64,000 bases of DNA from Pseudomonas citri (GCF_025336485.1 NZ_JAODAB010000011.1:116810-180809); one strand, 5' to 3'; counted from the stretch's first letter, positions 1 to 9,771 are shown. A program made the numbers and translations. Notes: generated by a model from the letters alone, not told the origin.

Positions 1-1
1 C

Positions 2-472
2 CTGGAGACTGAGTATTACCATCAATACTTCGAGCAGTTCATCTCTGTGGATGAGGCGCAATACAATATTCGGCTCGATGCCGAAAGAACCTTATGCATT
101 TCGTTTGGCAGCGGCGTGCGTTTTAGCCAGGAACAAATTACCACCCTGGATATCATCAAGCCCTGGGTCACCGCATTGATGCACCAGCGCATGGGTTTCG
201 AGGTGGACCTGACAAAGAACACGAGCGAGCCAACGCCTCGGCCCGAAACGATTTTTTCGCTGGGTACGCAAATAACGACACGTGAGAAAGATGTGCTCAA
301 GTTGTTGCTCAGTGGCTTCTCCAACAAAGAGATCGCCGGCAAGCTTTCCCTGTCGGCAGAAACCATCAAGGTTCATCGGCGCAACATCTACGGCAAATTG
401 AACATCCGCTCCCAGTCCGAGCTGTTCGCTCGCTTTTTCATGCCCAGGCAGGATGTGTCTCCGGTCGATTGA
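2..472 (+). CDS. LuxR-family transcriptional regulator, C-terminal part
   Basis: The reading frame is open to the left window edge, so the start and N-terminal domain are missing; a GTG at 47 is internal to this frame and probably not the start. The visible 157 residues end in a LuxR-type helix-turn-helix: ITTREKDVLKLLLSGFSNKE, then a recognition helix around SAETIKVHRRNIYGKLN. The N-terminal part could be a PAS, autoinducer or other sensor domain, so the signal cannot be read here. The next gene begins 127 bp downstream on the same strand; no strong terminator lies between them. Confidence 0.85.
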   Translation: METEYYHQYFEQFISVDEAQYNIRLDAERTLCISFGSGVRFSQEQITTLDIIKPWVTALMHQRMGFEVDLTKNTSEPTPRPETIFSLGTQITTREKDVLKLLLSGFSNKEIAGKLSLSAETIKVHRRNIYGKLNIRSQSELFARFFMPRQDVSPVD

Positions 473-599
473 CCGCAAGGATTATTACCCGCTCACCTTG
501 CGCGGGTGACTGATGGAACAGGCCGTTGTTTCGTGTGATGAAGTGATCGCACACCCCGGCGTCTATTATTTTTTGGGGTAAAGCCCCGTCGAGGCCGAT

Positions 600-1856
600 G
601 TGGATCGAAACCGTGATCGTCGTAACAACCTTTCCCTGGATGGCCTGAATTTTTTCCTCGCCGATGTGCGCGACGGGTTGGGTCCGTACCTGGCGATCTA
701 CCTGCTGGCGGTGCATCGCTGGGACCCGGCCAGCATTGGCGTGGTGATGACCGTGGCAGCGATGGCCGGCCTCGTTGCGCAGGCACCCGCCGGTGCGCTG
801 ATCGACCGGGTGCGCAGCAAGCGCGCCGTGGTGGCCGTGGCGGCCTTGCTGGTGACGCTGGGGTGCCTGGTGCTGCCGTTCACTTCTTCGTTCGGATGGG
901 TGGCGTTGGCCCAGGCGACCGGTGCTGTGGCGGCATCGGTGTTCGCACCGGCCATCGCGGCGATTTCCCTGGGCATTACCGGTGCCAAGGCCTTTACGCG
1001 GCGCACCGGACGCAACGAAACCTTCAACCATGCGGGCAATGCTTGCGCCGCGCTGCTGGCGGGAGGGTTCGCCTGGTTGTTCGGTCCCATCGCCGTGTTC
1101 TACCTGATGGCCGCGATGGCACTGGCCAGCATCGTGGCGGTCAGTTGCGTATCTGCCGGGGCGATCGACCATGATGTGGCCCGGGGCCTGGAACTCGGTC
1201 AGCGAGTCCAGGGCAAGGCGCCGTCGGCGCTGCGGGTGTTGCTGGATAACCGCACGCTGTTGTTATTCGCCGTGTGCTGCGGGCTTTTCCACCTGGCGAA
1301 TGCCGCGATGCTACCGCTGGTCAGCCAGAAGCTCGCCCAAGCCAATACGCACCTGGCCACGCCGCTGACGTCGGCCTGCATCGTTGCGGCGCAACTGGTC
1401 ATGGTGCCCATGGCGTGGCTGGTTGGCGTCAAGGCCGATGCCTGGGGACGCAAGCCGCTGTTGCTGGCCGGCTTCCTGATCCTGCCGATTCGAGGTGTGT
1501 TGTATGTGCTCTCCGATGATCTCTATTGGCTGGTGGCGGTGCAGTTGCTGGACGGTGTCGGTGCCGGTCTGTTCGGCGCGTTGTTCCCTTTGGTGGTCAA
1601 GGACCTGACCCAGGGCACCGGGCGTTTCAATGTCAGCCTCGGGGTGCTGTCGACAGTGTTCGGGTTAGGCGCCGCGTTGAGCAACGGCCTGGCCGGTTTC
1701 GTCGTGCAAGGGGCGGGCTACAATGCTGCGTTCCTGACGCTGGCGGCGATTGCAACGGCGGCCTTTGGCCTGTTGCTGGCGATGCCGGAGACTGTTACGC
1801 CACGCCGTGCTCCGCAGGTCGACGCGCTTGCTGTACCTGACGGCAGGGTCGCTTGA
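600..1856 (+). CDS. MFS transporter (drug/metabolite efflux-like)
   Basis: This is a 418-residue, very hydrophobic protein with about twelve membrane segments, the size and pattern of a major facilitator superfamily permease. The first cytoplasmic loop shows the MFS motif-A-like GALIDRVRSKRA near residue 65, and a second, half-repeat version (KADAWGRKPLLL) follows the central loop. It begins with GTG at 600; an in-frame TAA at 579-581 excludes a longer start in this frame. The substrate cannot be told from sequence. It follows the LuxR-type gene on the same strand and may be controlled by it, which is inference only. Confidence 0.85.
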   Translation: MDRNRDRRNNLSLDGLNFFLADVRDGLGPYLAIYLLAVHRWDPASIGVVMTVAAMAGLVAQAPAGALIDRVRSKRAVVAVAALLVTLGCLVLPFTSSFGWVALAQATGAVAASVFAPAIAAISLGITGAKAFTRRTGRNETFNHAGNACAALLAGGFAWLFGPIAVFYLMAAMALASIVAVSCVSAGAIDHDVARGLELGQRVQGKAPSALRVLLDNRTLLLFAVCCGLFHLANAAMLPLVSQKLAQANTHLATPLTSACIVAAQLVMVPMAWLVGVKADAWGRKPLLLAGFLILPIRGVLYVLSDDLYWLVAVQLLDGVGAGLFGALFPLVVKDLTQGTGRFNVSLGVLSTVFGLGAALSNGLAGFVVQGAGYNAAFLTLAAIATAAFGLLLAMPETVTPRRAPQVDALAVPDGRVA

Positions 1857-2061
1857 AGTCCATGTTGCTCGTCCTATCAAGTTCGATTCAGTGAAGTTCA
1901 AAATCCTCTTGTCTATCGAATACTTGATCCTGGTCAATGCAATTAAAAATAGTTGCCTCATAACCCGGATAAATGCAAAACAGTGCGCTATCAGGGGTGA
2001 TGGCAATTTGCTGTTGCGTTAAAATCCATCCAGGTCAGCGTGTATAAGAGCACCCTTACAA

Positions 2062-2088
2062 TAAGTTCACGCTTCACTCATCCGTATT
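2062..2088 (+). promoter_or_regulatory. candidate sigma-28 (FliA) promoter for the chemoreceptor
   Basis: In the 251-bp A+T-rich gap before the chemoreceptor there is TAAGTT at 2062-2067 and TCCGTATT at 2081-2088. These resemble the flagellar sigma consensus (TAAAGTTT, about 11 bases, GCCGATAA) but each half has mismatches. Chemoreceptor genes are commonly FliA-dependent, which favours the reading. Nothing else definite was seen in the gap 1857-2107. Confidence 0.3.
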
Positions 2089-2107
2089 TAACGAGGCTTG
2101 AACGCAA

Positions 2108-4069
2108 ATGCTCAGGAATGCACCGCTGCGTCTGAAACTTTTATTGATTCTGCTTCTGCCCTTGTTGGGTTTTCTCACTTTGGCGGGGGTCTTTGTAACC
2201 GACAACTACAAGACACTGCAGGACATGGACGCTACGGTGACGGCCAGCGCCACGGCCCAGAAGTTGAGCCAGTTGATCACCGCCTTGCAACGCGAGCGTG
2301 GCACCAGTGGGGTGTTTCTGGGCAGTAGCGGCAAGTCCATGGGCGAGCGGATGTCCCAGGCGCGCAAGGATTCCAATGCTGCGATCGAGGTCGTGCGTGG
2401 GTTGCCCGCGTCGGGAAGCAGGCAATTGGAGACTGTCATCCGGGCACTGGACGAGTTACCGGCGATCCGTGGGCAAGTCGATAAGTTGGGTATCAGCAGC
2501 ACCGAATCGGGTGTGCGTTATACCGACATCATTCAAACACTCATGGGCTATACGCATTCGCTGGAAGCGACGATCAACAATGCGAGCATTGTTCATGCGC
2601 TCGGTGCACTCAATCAGTTTATCGAGATGAAAGAGCGGGCCGGACGTGAACGGGTCGTGCTGGGCCTGGTGTTCAGCCAGGATCGTTTCGACGAGGCGTT
2701 GTTGTCACGTTTTAGCCGCAATCTTGGCGAGTTCTCTGCCTATGCCGACGGCTTCCGTCGCAAGGTACAGCCAGCATTGCTCCAACAGTTCGATGCACAA
2801 ATGCTCAAGCCCGCCGCGGTCGACGTTGGCAAGTTGCAGCGCCTGGCATTCGAGGTGCCATTGGGGCAGGCGCTGGGCATCAAGCCAGAGGCCTGGTTTG
2901 AGATCTCCACCCAGCGCATCGACCTGATGGGCCAGGTGGAAGAAAGCCTGGGGCAGAGCGTCAGTCGCCTGGCGATGCACGAACGTGATAATGCAAGTCG
3001 TGCGCTGTGGCTGACCATCGGTGCCGTCGTCGTGGCGCTGCTGGCGGTGACGGTGCTGTCCTACCTGATCATCCGCATGATCGATCTGGCGGTACGCGAC
3101 GTGAATCGGGTCCTGGATGACCTCGCGCAGCGTGACCTCACTGCCAGGGCCACCTACCAGAGTCGGGACGAGTTCGGCCAGATCTCGGGTAACCTCAACC
3201 GCATGGCGCAGGAGATCAGCGGGGTCGTGCAGGAGATCGGCAACGCCACGGCGCAAGTCGCCACCGCCGCGCAAGAGTCGTCCACGGTGACGGTCCAGAC
3301 CAGCCAAAGCGTCGAGCAACAGCGCCAGGGCACCGAACTGGTGGCGACGGCGATCAATCAGATGAGCGCCACGGTGCGCGAGGTGGCCCAAAGCACCAAT
3401 GACGCGGCGCACATGTCGCAACAGGTCAACATCAGCACCGCCCAGGGACGCGAGGAGATTGAAGGCACGATCGGGCTGATTCGCCAACTGTCCGGGCAGG
3501 CCGAGGAGACCGCGCAAATCATTGACGATCTCAAGCATGAAAGCGATGCCATTTCCTCGGTGCTCGACGTGATTCGCGGCATTGCCGAACAGACCAATCT
3601 GCTGGCCCTCAATGCGGCGATCGAAGCCGCGCGGGCCGGGGACCATGGTCGCGGTTTTGCGGTAGTCGCCTCCGAGGTGCGCACCCTGGCGCAGAAGACG
3701 CAGGAGTCCACCGGCAACATCCAGCAGATGATCAGCCACCTGCAGGCCGGCTCGGACCGCGCAGCCCTGTCCATGCAGCAGACCCTGGGCAAGGCGCAGG
3801 ACGGCGCAAGCAAAGTCGAGCGGGCGGGCGCATTGTTGGTGGAGATCGCCGAAGGCGTGGCAACCATCAGCGACCGCAACATTCAAATCGCCTCCGCGGC
3901 AGAGGAACAGAGTGCGGTGTCCGAGGACATCAACCGGAACGTGAACGAGATCAACGACCTGGTGATCCAGGTCAGCGCCGGTGCCGAGCAGACCGCGATC
4001 ACCAGCCAGGAGCTGGCGCGCCTGGCCGAGTATCAGCAACAGTTGGTCAATCGCTTCAAGGTGGCGTAG
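2108..4069 (+). CDS. methyl-accepting chemotaxis protein with NIT sensor domain
   Basis: The 653-residue inner-membrane chemoreceptor has TM1 at about residues 9-29, a long periplasmic region, TM2 at about 298-322, HAMP to about 375, and the cytoplasmic signalling domain to the end. The periplasmic part contains [17 protein letters not shown], typical of the nitrate/nitrite-sensing (NIT) domain. The hairpin tip [18 protein letters not shown] lies near residues 494-511 and would bind CheW/CheA. No C-terminal CheR-tethering pentapeptide is evident. The ATG follows a GAGG at about 2092. It stands alone; the convergent dehydratase gene ends 42 bp downstream. Ligand: possibly nitrate/nitrite by family, not proven. 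Confidence 0.93.
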   Translation: MLRNAPLRLKLLLILLLPLLGFLTLAGVFVTDNYKTLQDMDATVTASATAQKLSQLITALQRERGTSGVFLGSSGKSMGERMSQARKDSNAAIEVVRGLPASGSRQLETVIRALDELPAIRGQVDKLGISSTESGVRYTDIIQTLMGYTHSLEATINNASIVHALGALNQFIEMKERAGRERVVLGLVFSQDRFDEALLSRFSRNLGEFSAYADGFRRKVQPALLQQFDAQMLKPAAVDVGKLQRLAFEVPLGQALGIKPEAWFEISTQRIDLMGQVEESLGQSVSRLAMHERDNASRALWLTIGAVVVALLAVTVLSYLIIRMIDLAVRDVNRVLDDLAQRDLTARATYQSRDEFGQISGNLNRMAQEISGVVQEIGNATAQVATAAQESSTVTVQTSQSVEQQRQGTELVATAINQMSATVREVAQSTNDAAHMSQQVNISTAQGREEIEGTIGLIRQLSGQAEETAQIIDDLKHESDAISSVLDVIRGIAEQTNLLALNAAIEAARAGDHGRGFAVVASEVRTLAQKTQESTGNIQQMISHLQAGSDRAALSMQQTLGKAQDGASKVERAGALLVEIAEGVATISDRNIQIASAAEEQSAVSEDINRNVNEINDLVIQVSAGAEQTAITSQELARLAEYQQQLVNRFKVA

Positions 4070-4087
4070 CGCGTCGCTCGTTGACGA

Positions 4088-4118
4088 GCACTGAATCCAT
4101 GCAAGGTGGATTCAGTGC
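4088..4118. terminator. 12-bp perfect hairpin between convergent genes
   Basis: GCACTGAATCCA (4088-4099) and TGGATTCAGTGC (4107-4118) form a perfect 12-bp stem with a 7-base loop. The right arm overlaps the last codon and stop of the minus-strand dehydratase. It sits exactly where a bidirectional terminator is expected, but lacks a clear T-run on either side. Confidence 0.45.
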
Positions 4119-5896
4119 GAATGACGCGGCTCACCACTGCGGGCAATGACCCGCAGATGCAGCGTCGCAGGCTCCAGGCAGCCGCCCGTGGAGAGTTGCC
4201 CCACCAACTGCCGATACAGCGCCTGCCAAGGCGTTTGCGACGGCGGGATACTGGGCGTCCACTCGCGTCGGCGCCGGGCCATCTCGGCCTCGTCGATCAA
4301 CAGGTTCACGGTGCGTGTGTTCAGGTCCACTTTCAGCCGGTCGTTGCTTTTCAGCAACGCCAGGCCGCCACCCACGGCGGCTTCAGGGGACATGTTGAGG
4401 ATCGACGGGCTCGCCGAGGTGCCGCTCTGGCGACCGTCGCCGAGGCAGGGCAGGGAGTCGATGCCGCGCTTGATCAACGCGGCCGGTGGCGCCATGTTCA
4501 CCACTTCGGCGCTGCCGGGGTAGCCCACCGTGCCGGCACCGCGAATCACCAGGATGCAGCGCTCGTCGATGTCCAGCGCCGGGTCGTCGATCCGCGCGTG
4601 GTAGTCCTCCGGCCCTTCGAACACGATGGCGCGGACTTCGAAACTGTTCTCGGCGCCGGGCTCGGACAGGTAGGTCTTGCGAAACGCCTCGCCGACCACC
4701 GACATCTTCATGATCGCGCTGTCGAAGAAGTTGCCGCTGAGCACGATGAAACCGGCGCGGTGCTTGAGCGGGGTTTCGAAGGGGTGGATCACGTCGGCGT
4801 CGCAAGTGCGGCTGCCGGCGACGATTTCGCCGATGGTCTTGCCGCTGACGGTGGCGCAGTTTTCATGCAGGCGCCCGGCCTTCTGCAATTCATGCATGAC
4901 CGAGGGCACGCCGCCGGCCCGGTGGAAGCCTTCGCCCAGGTACTTGCCTGCCGGCATGCAGTTGACCAGCAGCGGCACGTCCTCGCCGATCCGCTGCCAG
5001 TCATCCAGGCTCAGTTCGACGCCCATGTGCCGGGCGATGGCGATCAGGTGCGGCGGGCAGTTGCTCGAAGCACCCAATGCCGACGCGACGGCGATGGCGT
5101 TCTCGAAGGCCTGGCGGGTCATGATTTGCGAGGGGCGTATGTCTTGCCGGACCAACTCGCAGATGCGCTTGCCGGTGGCGTATGCCATTTGTCCGCGCTC
5201 GCGATAGGGCGCCGGAATGCTCGCGCAGCCGGGCAGCGACATGCCCAGGGCTTCGGCCAGGGCGTTCATCGACAAGGCGGTGCCCATGGTGTTGCAGTGA
5301 CCCACCGACGGCGATGCCGCCGTGGTCATTTCCATGAAGCCCTCGTAATCGATCTCTCCGGCGGCCATCAGGTTGCGCGCGTGCCAGAGCACGGTGCCCG
5401 AGCCGATCAATTCACCCTTGTGGTGACCATCGAGCATCGGGCCGCCGGACAGGACGATGGCGGGCAGGTCGGTGGTCGCTGCGGCCATCAGGCAGGCGGG
5501 TGTGGTTTTATCGCAACCGGTGGTGAGCACCACGCCGTCCAATGGATAGCCGTGGAGGATCTCCACCAACCCCAGGTAGGCCAGGTTGCGGTCCAGCGCG
5601 GCGGTGGGCCGGCGTGACTGCTCGGCGATCGGGTGCACCGGGAACTCCATGGGAATGCCGCCTGCATCGCGAATGCCCGCCTTGACCCGTTGCGCCAGCT
5701 CCAGGTGATGACGGTTGCAGGGCGTCAGGTCGCTGCCGGTCTGGGCGATGCCAATGATCGGGCGTCCCGATTGCAACTCTTCGCGGGTCATTCCGTAGTT
5801 CATGTAGCGTTCGACGTACAGGGCCGTCATGTCCGCGTGGGCAGGGTCGTTGAACCATTGCTCGCTGCGCAGTCGGTGTTTGGGCGTGTCACTCAT
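4112..5896 (-). CDS. IlvD/Edd-family sugar-acid dehydratase
   Basis: A 594-residue member of the dihydroxy-acid / 6-phosphogluconate dehydratase family. All three cysteines expected for the iron-sulfur cluster are present: C60 (GSDLTPC), C128 (TGCDKTTPAC) and C201 (GHCNTMG). The catalytic serine region DGRQSGTSASPS is intact. Length and the surrounding genes (two FAH-fold enzymes, SDR, ACS-type MFS) favour a pentonate or 6-deoxyhexonate dehydratase making a 2-keto-3-deoxy acid, rather than IlvD of branched-chain synthesis. It is the distal gene of a two-gene minus-strand operon, 49 bp after the FAH-fold gene. The exact sugar acid (L-arabinonate, L-fuconate or similar) is not determinable here. 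Confidence 0.88.
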   Translation of the reverse strand: MSDTPKHRLRSEQWFNDPAHADMTALYVERYMNYGMTREELQSGRPIIGIAQTGSDLTPCNRHHLELAQRVKAGIRDAGGIPMEFPVHPIAEQSRRPTAALDRNLAYLGLVEILHGYPLDGVVLTTGCDKTTPACLMAAATTDLPAIVLSGGPMLDGHHKGELIGSGTVLWHARNLMAAGEIDYEGFMEMTTAASPSVGHCNTMGTALSMNALAEALGMSLPGCASIPAPYRERGQMAYATGKRICELVRQDIRPSQIMTRQAFENAIAVASALGASSNCPPHLIAIARHMGVELSLDDWQRIGEDVPLLVNCMPAGKYLGEGFHRAGGVPSVMHELQKAGRLHENCATVSGKTIGEIVAGSRTCDADVIHPFETPLKHRAGFIVLSGNFFDSAIMKMSVVGEAFRKTYLSEPGAENSFEVRAIVFEGPEDYHARIDDPALDIDERCILVIRGAGTVGYPGSAEVVNMAPPAALIKRGIDSLPCLGDGRQSGTSASPSILNMSPEAAVGGGLALLKSNDRLKVDLNTRTVNLLIDEAEMARRRREWTPSIPPSQTPWQALYRQLVGQLSTGGCLEPATLHLRVIARSGEPRHSH

Positions 5897-5945
5897 GATT
5901 CATGTGCTCTCTTGTCATTGGAATGAATCGGTCACGGTCGTGGTG

Positions 5946-7127
5946 TCAGCGGTCGAGCAGTCTCCGGGCGGCGAGATTGCGCATCAAGGCGCTGATGCCG
6001 TAATCCCAGGGGGCGGCATCGGCGCTGTAGGTCACCCGGTTGTGCAGGGCACCCAGCAACGGACTGCTGATGCTGACCCGGTCGCCCCGTTTGTGGGTGA
6101 ACCCGCTGCCGGCATGATCGCGGTCTTGCGTGGGCGCAAACAGCGTGCCGAGAAACAGCACGAAACCATCCGGGTACTGGTGATTGGTGTTGAGGGTCTG
6201 GCCCGCCAGGTCCTGCGGGTCGCGGCTGATCTGGCTCATGGAGCTCGAACCGTACAGTCGGTAGCCATCCTCACCTTCAACCTGAAGATCCACCACGCAG
6301 GCACGCACATCATCCAGGCTGAAGCGCTCGTCGAACAGGCGAATGAACGGCCCGATGGCGCAGGATGCGTTGTTGTCCTTGGCTTTGCTCAGCAACAGCG
6401 CGCTACGGCCCTCGAAGTCCCGCAGGTTGACGTCGTTGCCCAAGGTGGCGCCCTGGATCTGGCCGCGGCTGTTCACCGCGAGCACCACTTCGGGTTCCGG
6501 GTTGTTCCATTGCGAGCCCGGATGAATACCGATCGGGCTGCCGCTGCCCACCGCCGCCAGCACCGGCGCCTTGGTGAAGATTTCCGCGTCCGGGCCGATG
6601 CCGACCTCCAGGTACTGCGACCACAGGCCCTGTTCGATGAGCCAGGTTTTCAGGCGCATGGCTTGTTCGGAACCCGGGACGATCGAACGCAGGTTGTTGC
6701 CGATCACACTGTGCACGGTGGCGCGCACTGCCTCGGCCTTGGTCGCGTCGCCGCCGGCCTGCTCCTCGATCACCCGTTCGATCATGCTGGCGGCGAAGGT
6801 CACGCCGGCGGCCTTGATCACCTGCAGATCCACGGGTGGCAACAGCACAGGCTTGGACGGATCGGCATCCGGGCCGGTATTGGCGAGGAGGGCTTCGACA
6901 CTGGCGATGAAGGTACCGGGTGTCTGCCGCACGGCGGACAGCGGCGAGGCGGTTTCCAGCAGCTCGCTCACGGTCGCGAAACGCTCCGAGAGATCAAACA
7001 CGCCGTCGCTGCGCAGCACGATCGGCGAAGGCCCGGCGAGGCGACCGGGCACCCAGGCGCGGCCAATCAGCGTCCCGGCCACGCCATCGACCGGCAGGGT
7101 GTTTTCTGGGGTAAGCAGTAGCGACAT
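5946..7127 (-). CDS. fumarylacetoacetate hydrolase-fold protein (AraD1-like sugar-acid enzyme)
   Basis: The 393-residue protein, starting at the ATG at 7127 after a purine-rich RBS (AAAGAG), has a C-terminal FAH-type fold. The conserved segment around NNPEPEVVLAVNSRG carries metal-binding acidic residues, followed by GATLGNDVNLRDFEGRSALL. The long N-terminal extension distinguishes it from the 282-residue FAH-fold enzyme encoded at 10546. Such proteins sit in sugar-acid operons and act as 2-keto-3-deoxy-pentonate dehydratases or related enzymes; that role is inferred. It is the promoter-proximal gene of the operon with the dehydratase and diverges from the LysR gene. Confidence 0.82.
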   Translation of the reverse strand: MSLLLTPENTLPVDGVAGTLIGRAWVPGRLAGPSPIVLRSDGVFDLSERFATVSELLETASPLSAVRQTPGTFIASVEALLANTGPDADPSKPVLLPPVDLQVIKAAGVTFAASMIERVIEEQAGGDATKAEAVRATVHSVIGNNLRSIVPGSEQAMRLKTWLIEQGLWSQYLEVGIGPDAEIFTKAPVLAAVGSGSPIGIHPGSQWNNPEPEVVLAVNSRGQIQGATLGNDVNLRDFEGRSALLLSKAKDNNASCAIGPFIRLFDERFSLDDVRACVVDLQVEGEDGYRLYGSSSMSQISRDPQDLAGQTLNTNHQYPDGFVLFLGTLFAPTQDRDHAGSGFTHKRGDRVSISSPLLGALHNRVTYSADAAPWDYGISALMRNLAARRLLDR

Positions 7128-7207
7128 GGAGGCTCTTTCCTGGATGAGTGAGGCCTTCACGCTAGGTGGGCGGATCGATAAACTCCAATGAGATATATTC
7201 AGCATTT

Positions 7208-7224
7208 GATAACGCTTGGTTATT
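7208..7224. promoter_or_regulatory. LysR-site candidate, copy 1 (divergent promoter region)
   Basis: GATAACG-CTT-GGTTATT lies in the 117-bp gap between the FAH-fold gene (minus) and the LysR gene (plus). Its half-sites match those of a second 17-bp copy at 8256-8272 (12 of 17 bases identical, both preceded by TTT). Position and repetition suggest the binding site of the adjacent LysR regulator. Confidence 0.55.
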
Positions 7225-7244
7225 GGAGAACCGGGGAGCCCACC

Positions 7245-8183
7245 ATGTCCGATCTGTCTTTTTCCAATTTTTGCGGTTGGCTCAAGTTTCGCCACCTGCT
7301 CCTGATCGACACCTTGGGCCGCACGCGCAACATGCACCTGGCCGCGCAGCAGATGAATCTCAGCCAGCCGGCCATCAGCAAGATGCTCAAGGAAATCGAG
7401 AGCCTGCTCGGCTTCGCCTTGTTCGAACGGCTACCGCGCAGCATGCCCCCCACGGCGTTGGGCGAGCCGGTGTTGCGCTATGCCCAGATCGCCTTGAACG
7501 ATGCCCGTTCGTTTGTCGAGCAAATCAACAGCTTGCGCGAGGGCGGCCACGGTTATCTCAAGGTCGGCGGGATCTTTGCCGCCACGGCAGTGGCGTTGCC
7601 CGAGGCGATCCTGCAGATCAAGCAACGCTGGCCATTGCTGTCCATCGAAGTCGTGGAGCAGACCAGTAACCACCTGATGGAAATGCTTGAAGAAAAGACC
7701 CTCGATCTGGCAGTGGCGCGTTTTACCGATCAAGGCCAGCAGCAGCGCTATGACTTCCAGCCGCTGGCCCCGGAACCGTTCTGCATCGTGGTCAACGACC
7801 GGCACCCGTTGGCGGAGGCAGGGCCGGTCTCGTTGCAGCAACTGGTGGACCTACCGTGGATTCTCTATCCGGTCGGTACGCCGATTCGCGCTCGCATGGA
7901 GCAGGCCTTTGCCGAAGCCGGGGTGAGGATGCCGCGCAACACCATCGACACCATCTCCATGCAGACGTTTCTCCAGGTCCTGCAACGCGGACCGATGATC
8001 GGCATGCTGCCCAATGCGATGGTCAATCCGCTGCTTGAAAACGGCCAGTTGAAAACCCTCGAGACCCCCTTGCACCTGGTGCCGCAGGACTACGGCATCC
8101 TCACGCGCAAGGGCGAGCAACTGACCGGTGCGGCGTTGGAGTTCGCGCAGATTCTCAAGGACAACGCGCGCCGGATGACTTGA
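7245..8183 (+). CDS. LysR-family regulator of the sugar-acid locus
   Basis: A 312-residue LysR protein. The ATG at 7245 is preceded by GGGGAG; an upstream in-frame ATG at 7188 lies before the putative operator and is less likely. The N-terminal winged helix-turn-helix contains LAAQQMNLSQPAISKMLKEI; the rest is the two-lobed effector-binding domain (residues about 95-300). It lies between the divergent catabolic operon and the co-directional MFS-SDR-FAH operon, and a shared dyad precedes both it and the MFS gene. It therefore likely controls all of these and itself. The inducer is probably a sugar acid or keto acid, by context only. Confidence 0.9.
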   Translation: MSDLSFSNFCGWLKFRHLLLIDTLGRTRNMHLAAQQMNLSQPAISKMLKEIESLLGFALFERLPRSMPPTALGEPVLRYAQIALNDARSFVEQINSLREGGHGYLKVGGIFAATAVALPEAILQIKQRWPLLSIEVVEQTSNHLMEMLEEKTLDLAVARFTDQGQQQRYDFQPLAPEPFCIVVNDRHPLAEAGPVSLQQLVDLPWILYPVGTPIRARMEQAFAEAGVRMPRNTIDTISMQTFLQVLQRGPMIGMLPNAMVNPLLENGQLKTLETPLHLVPQDYGILTRKGEQLTGAALEFAQILKDNARRMT

Positions 8184-8198
8184 TGAAGCCACCGTACC

Positions 8199-8228
8199 TG
8201 TGGCGAGGGGAAAAACTCCCTCGCCACA
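8199..8228. repeat. REP-like hairpin / possible terminator after LysR gene
   Basis: TGTGGCGAGGG (8199-8209) and CCCTCGCCACA (8218-8228) form a perfect 11-bp stem around an 8-base loop. This is the sequence style of the short palindromes scattered between genes in the P. fluorescens group. It lies 16 bp after the LysR stop and may end that transcript. Confidence 0.6.
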
Positions 8229-8255
8229 ATGACTCCCCCAAACCTTCAATACTTT

Positions 8256-8272
8256 GATAACGAGCCGTTATC
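8256..8272. promoter_or_regulatory. LysR-site candidate, copy 2 (upstream of MFS operon)
   Basis: GATAACG-AGC-CGTTATC is a perfect 7-bp inverted repeat 117 bp before the MFS start codon. It matches the copy at 7208-7224 in both half-sites and spacing, tying the MFS-SDR-FAH operon to the neighbouring LysR regulator. Confidence 0.6.
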
Positions 8273-8388
8273 GACTAATCCAAAAATGCCATTGGGAAGA
8301 ATCGATTCCCGACAGTAGAGTCCCCTTTCAATCGCCGGATGACTCGCTCATTCGACGTGACCCAATAAAAACAATCAGGGGTTACCTC

Positions 8389-9771
8389 ATGCAAACCATA
8401 TCCGAGCCGATGCCAGCGCGGGCGCAAGCCGGTGAGCTGGACTTTGAAGACCGCACCTACCGCAAAGTCATCTGGCGCATTCTTCCGGTGCTGCTCTTGT
8501 GTTACATGGCGGCGTACCTCGACCGCGTGAACATCGGTTTCGCCAAGCTCGACATGCTCAACGAGCTGCAATTCAGCAACACCGTGTACGCCTTGGGCGC
8601 CAGCATGTTTTTCTGGGGCTATTTCCTGTTTGAAGTCCCCAGCAACCTGTTGCTGCATCGCTTCGGCGCACGGTTCTGGATTGCCCGGATCATGTTGACC
8701 TGGGCAGTGGTGTCCATGGCCGTGGCCTATACCGTGCCGCTGGCCGCCTTCTTCCATGTCGAATCGAGCACCATGTTCTACGTGCTGCGCTTCCTGTTGG
8801 GCGTCTGCGAAGCCGGCTTCTTTCCCGGAGTGATCCTCTACCTCAACTACTGGTTCCCGACCCATCGGCAAAGCCGCGTAATGTCCGGGTTCCTGCTGGC
8901 GTTACCGGTCAGCCTGACCCTGGGGGGCATGCTCTCCGGGTGGCTGATGAACAGCATGCAAGGGGTGCAGGGCCTGTCCGGCTGGCAATGGATGCTGATC
9001 ATTGAAGGCATCCCTTCGATCATCATGGCCGTCGTGGTGATCGCCTGCCTGGCGGACAATATCGACAAGGCCAAGTGGCTCAACAGCGCCGAAAAGACCT
9101 TGCTCAAGGCCAATCTGCACAGCGACAGCCACGGCAAGGCCACGCGCTTGGGCGAGGTGTTCTTCAACCCTCGGGTGTGGCTGTTGGTGTTGATCCTGCT
9201 GACCTTCAATACCGGTTTCTACGGACTGGCCTTCTGGATGCCCTCGATCATCAAGAGCACGGGCATCACCAACAGTTTGCACATCGGTTTCCTGACGGCC
9301 ATTCCCTACGCGGTGGCCGTCGTGGCGATGCTGCTCAATGCCCGGCATTCCAACCGCAGCGGTGAGCGACGCCTGCACGCGGCGATACCGGCCTTCATCG
9401 GTGGCGTCGGCCTGATCCTCAGTGCGTTTTTCGCCGACAACCTGGTGTTGTCCGTGCTCTTTCTCAGCGTCGCCGCCTCGGGGATCCTCAGCCTGATGCC
9501 GATTTTCTGGACCCTGCCAGGGACCGTGCTGTCGGGCGTGGCCGCCGCAGCCGGCATCGGCATGATCAACGCCATTGGCAACTTGTCCGGCTTCACCGGT
9601 TCGATGATCACGGCGGTCGCGGAAAACCTCACCGGCAATATCAACAACGGCACGTATGTGCTGGCCTTGTGTCTGCTGGTCAGCGGCGGCCTGATCCTGT
9701 CCATTCCCGCCTCGATGCTCGGCAAGACACCGAGGAACGCAATCACTCCAACCGAACCGGGGCGCCCATGA
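8389..9771 (+). CDS. MFS transporter, anion:cation symporter (ACS) type
   Basis: A 460-residue permease with about twelve membrane segments. The first is preceded by RKVIWRILPVLLLCYMAAYL and followed by DRVNIGFAKLDM, typical of the ACS family that imports galactonate, glucarate, tartrate and phthalate-like organic anions. The likely start is the ATG at 8389; the frame is open further upstream but would run through the operator. Its stop codon overlaps the start of the SDR gene, so the two are translationally coupled. Given the neighbours, it probably imports the sugar acid degraded by this locus. Confidence 0.88.
   Translation: MQTISEPMPARAQAGELDFEDRTYRKVIWRILPVLLLCYMAAYLDRVNIGFAKLDMLNELQFSNTVYALGASMFFWGYFLFEVPSNLLLHRFGARFWIARIMLTWAVVSMAVAYTVPLAAFFHVESSTMFYVLRFLLGVCEAGFFPGVILYLNYWFPTHRQSRVMSGFLLALPVSLTLGGMLSGWLMNSMQGVQGLSGWQWMLIIEGIPSIIMAVVVIACLADNIDKAKWLNSAEKTLLKANLHSDSHGKATRLGEVFFNPRVWLLVLILLTFNTGFYGLAFWMPSIIKSTGITNSLHIGFLTAIPYAVAVVAMLLNARHSNRSGERRLHAAIPAFIGGVGLILSAFFADNLVLSVLFLSVAASGILSLMPIFWTLPGTVLSGVAAAAGIGMINAIGNLSGFTGSMITAVAENLTGNINNGTYVLALCLLVSGGLILSIPASMLGKTPRNAITPTEPGRP

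Noticed and set aside
473..599. Imperfect hairpins (ACCCGC...GCGGGT at 487-507) as terminator
   Set aside because: The stem is short with no T-run, so it was not listed as a feature.
4106..5617. Long plus-strand frame of 503 codons opposite the IlvD/Edd dehydratase
   Set aside because: Antisense shadow in GC-rich DNA: Ala/Gly/His/Gln/Arg-rich, no family features, while the opposite strand has a complete enzyme.
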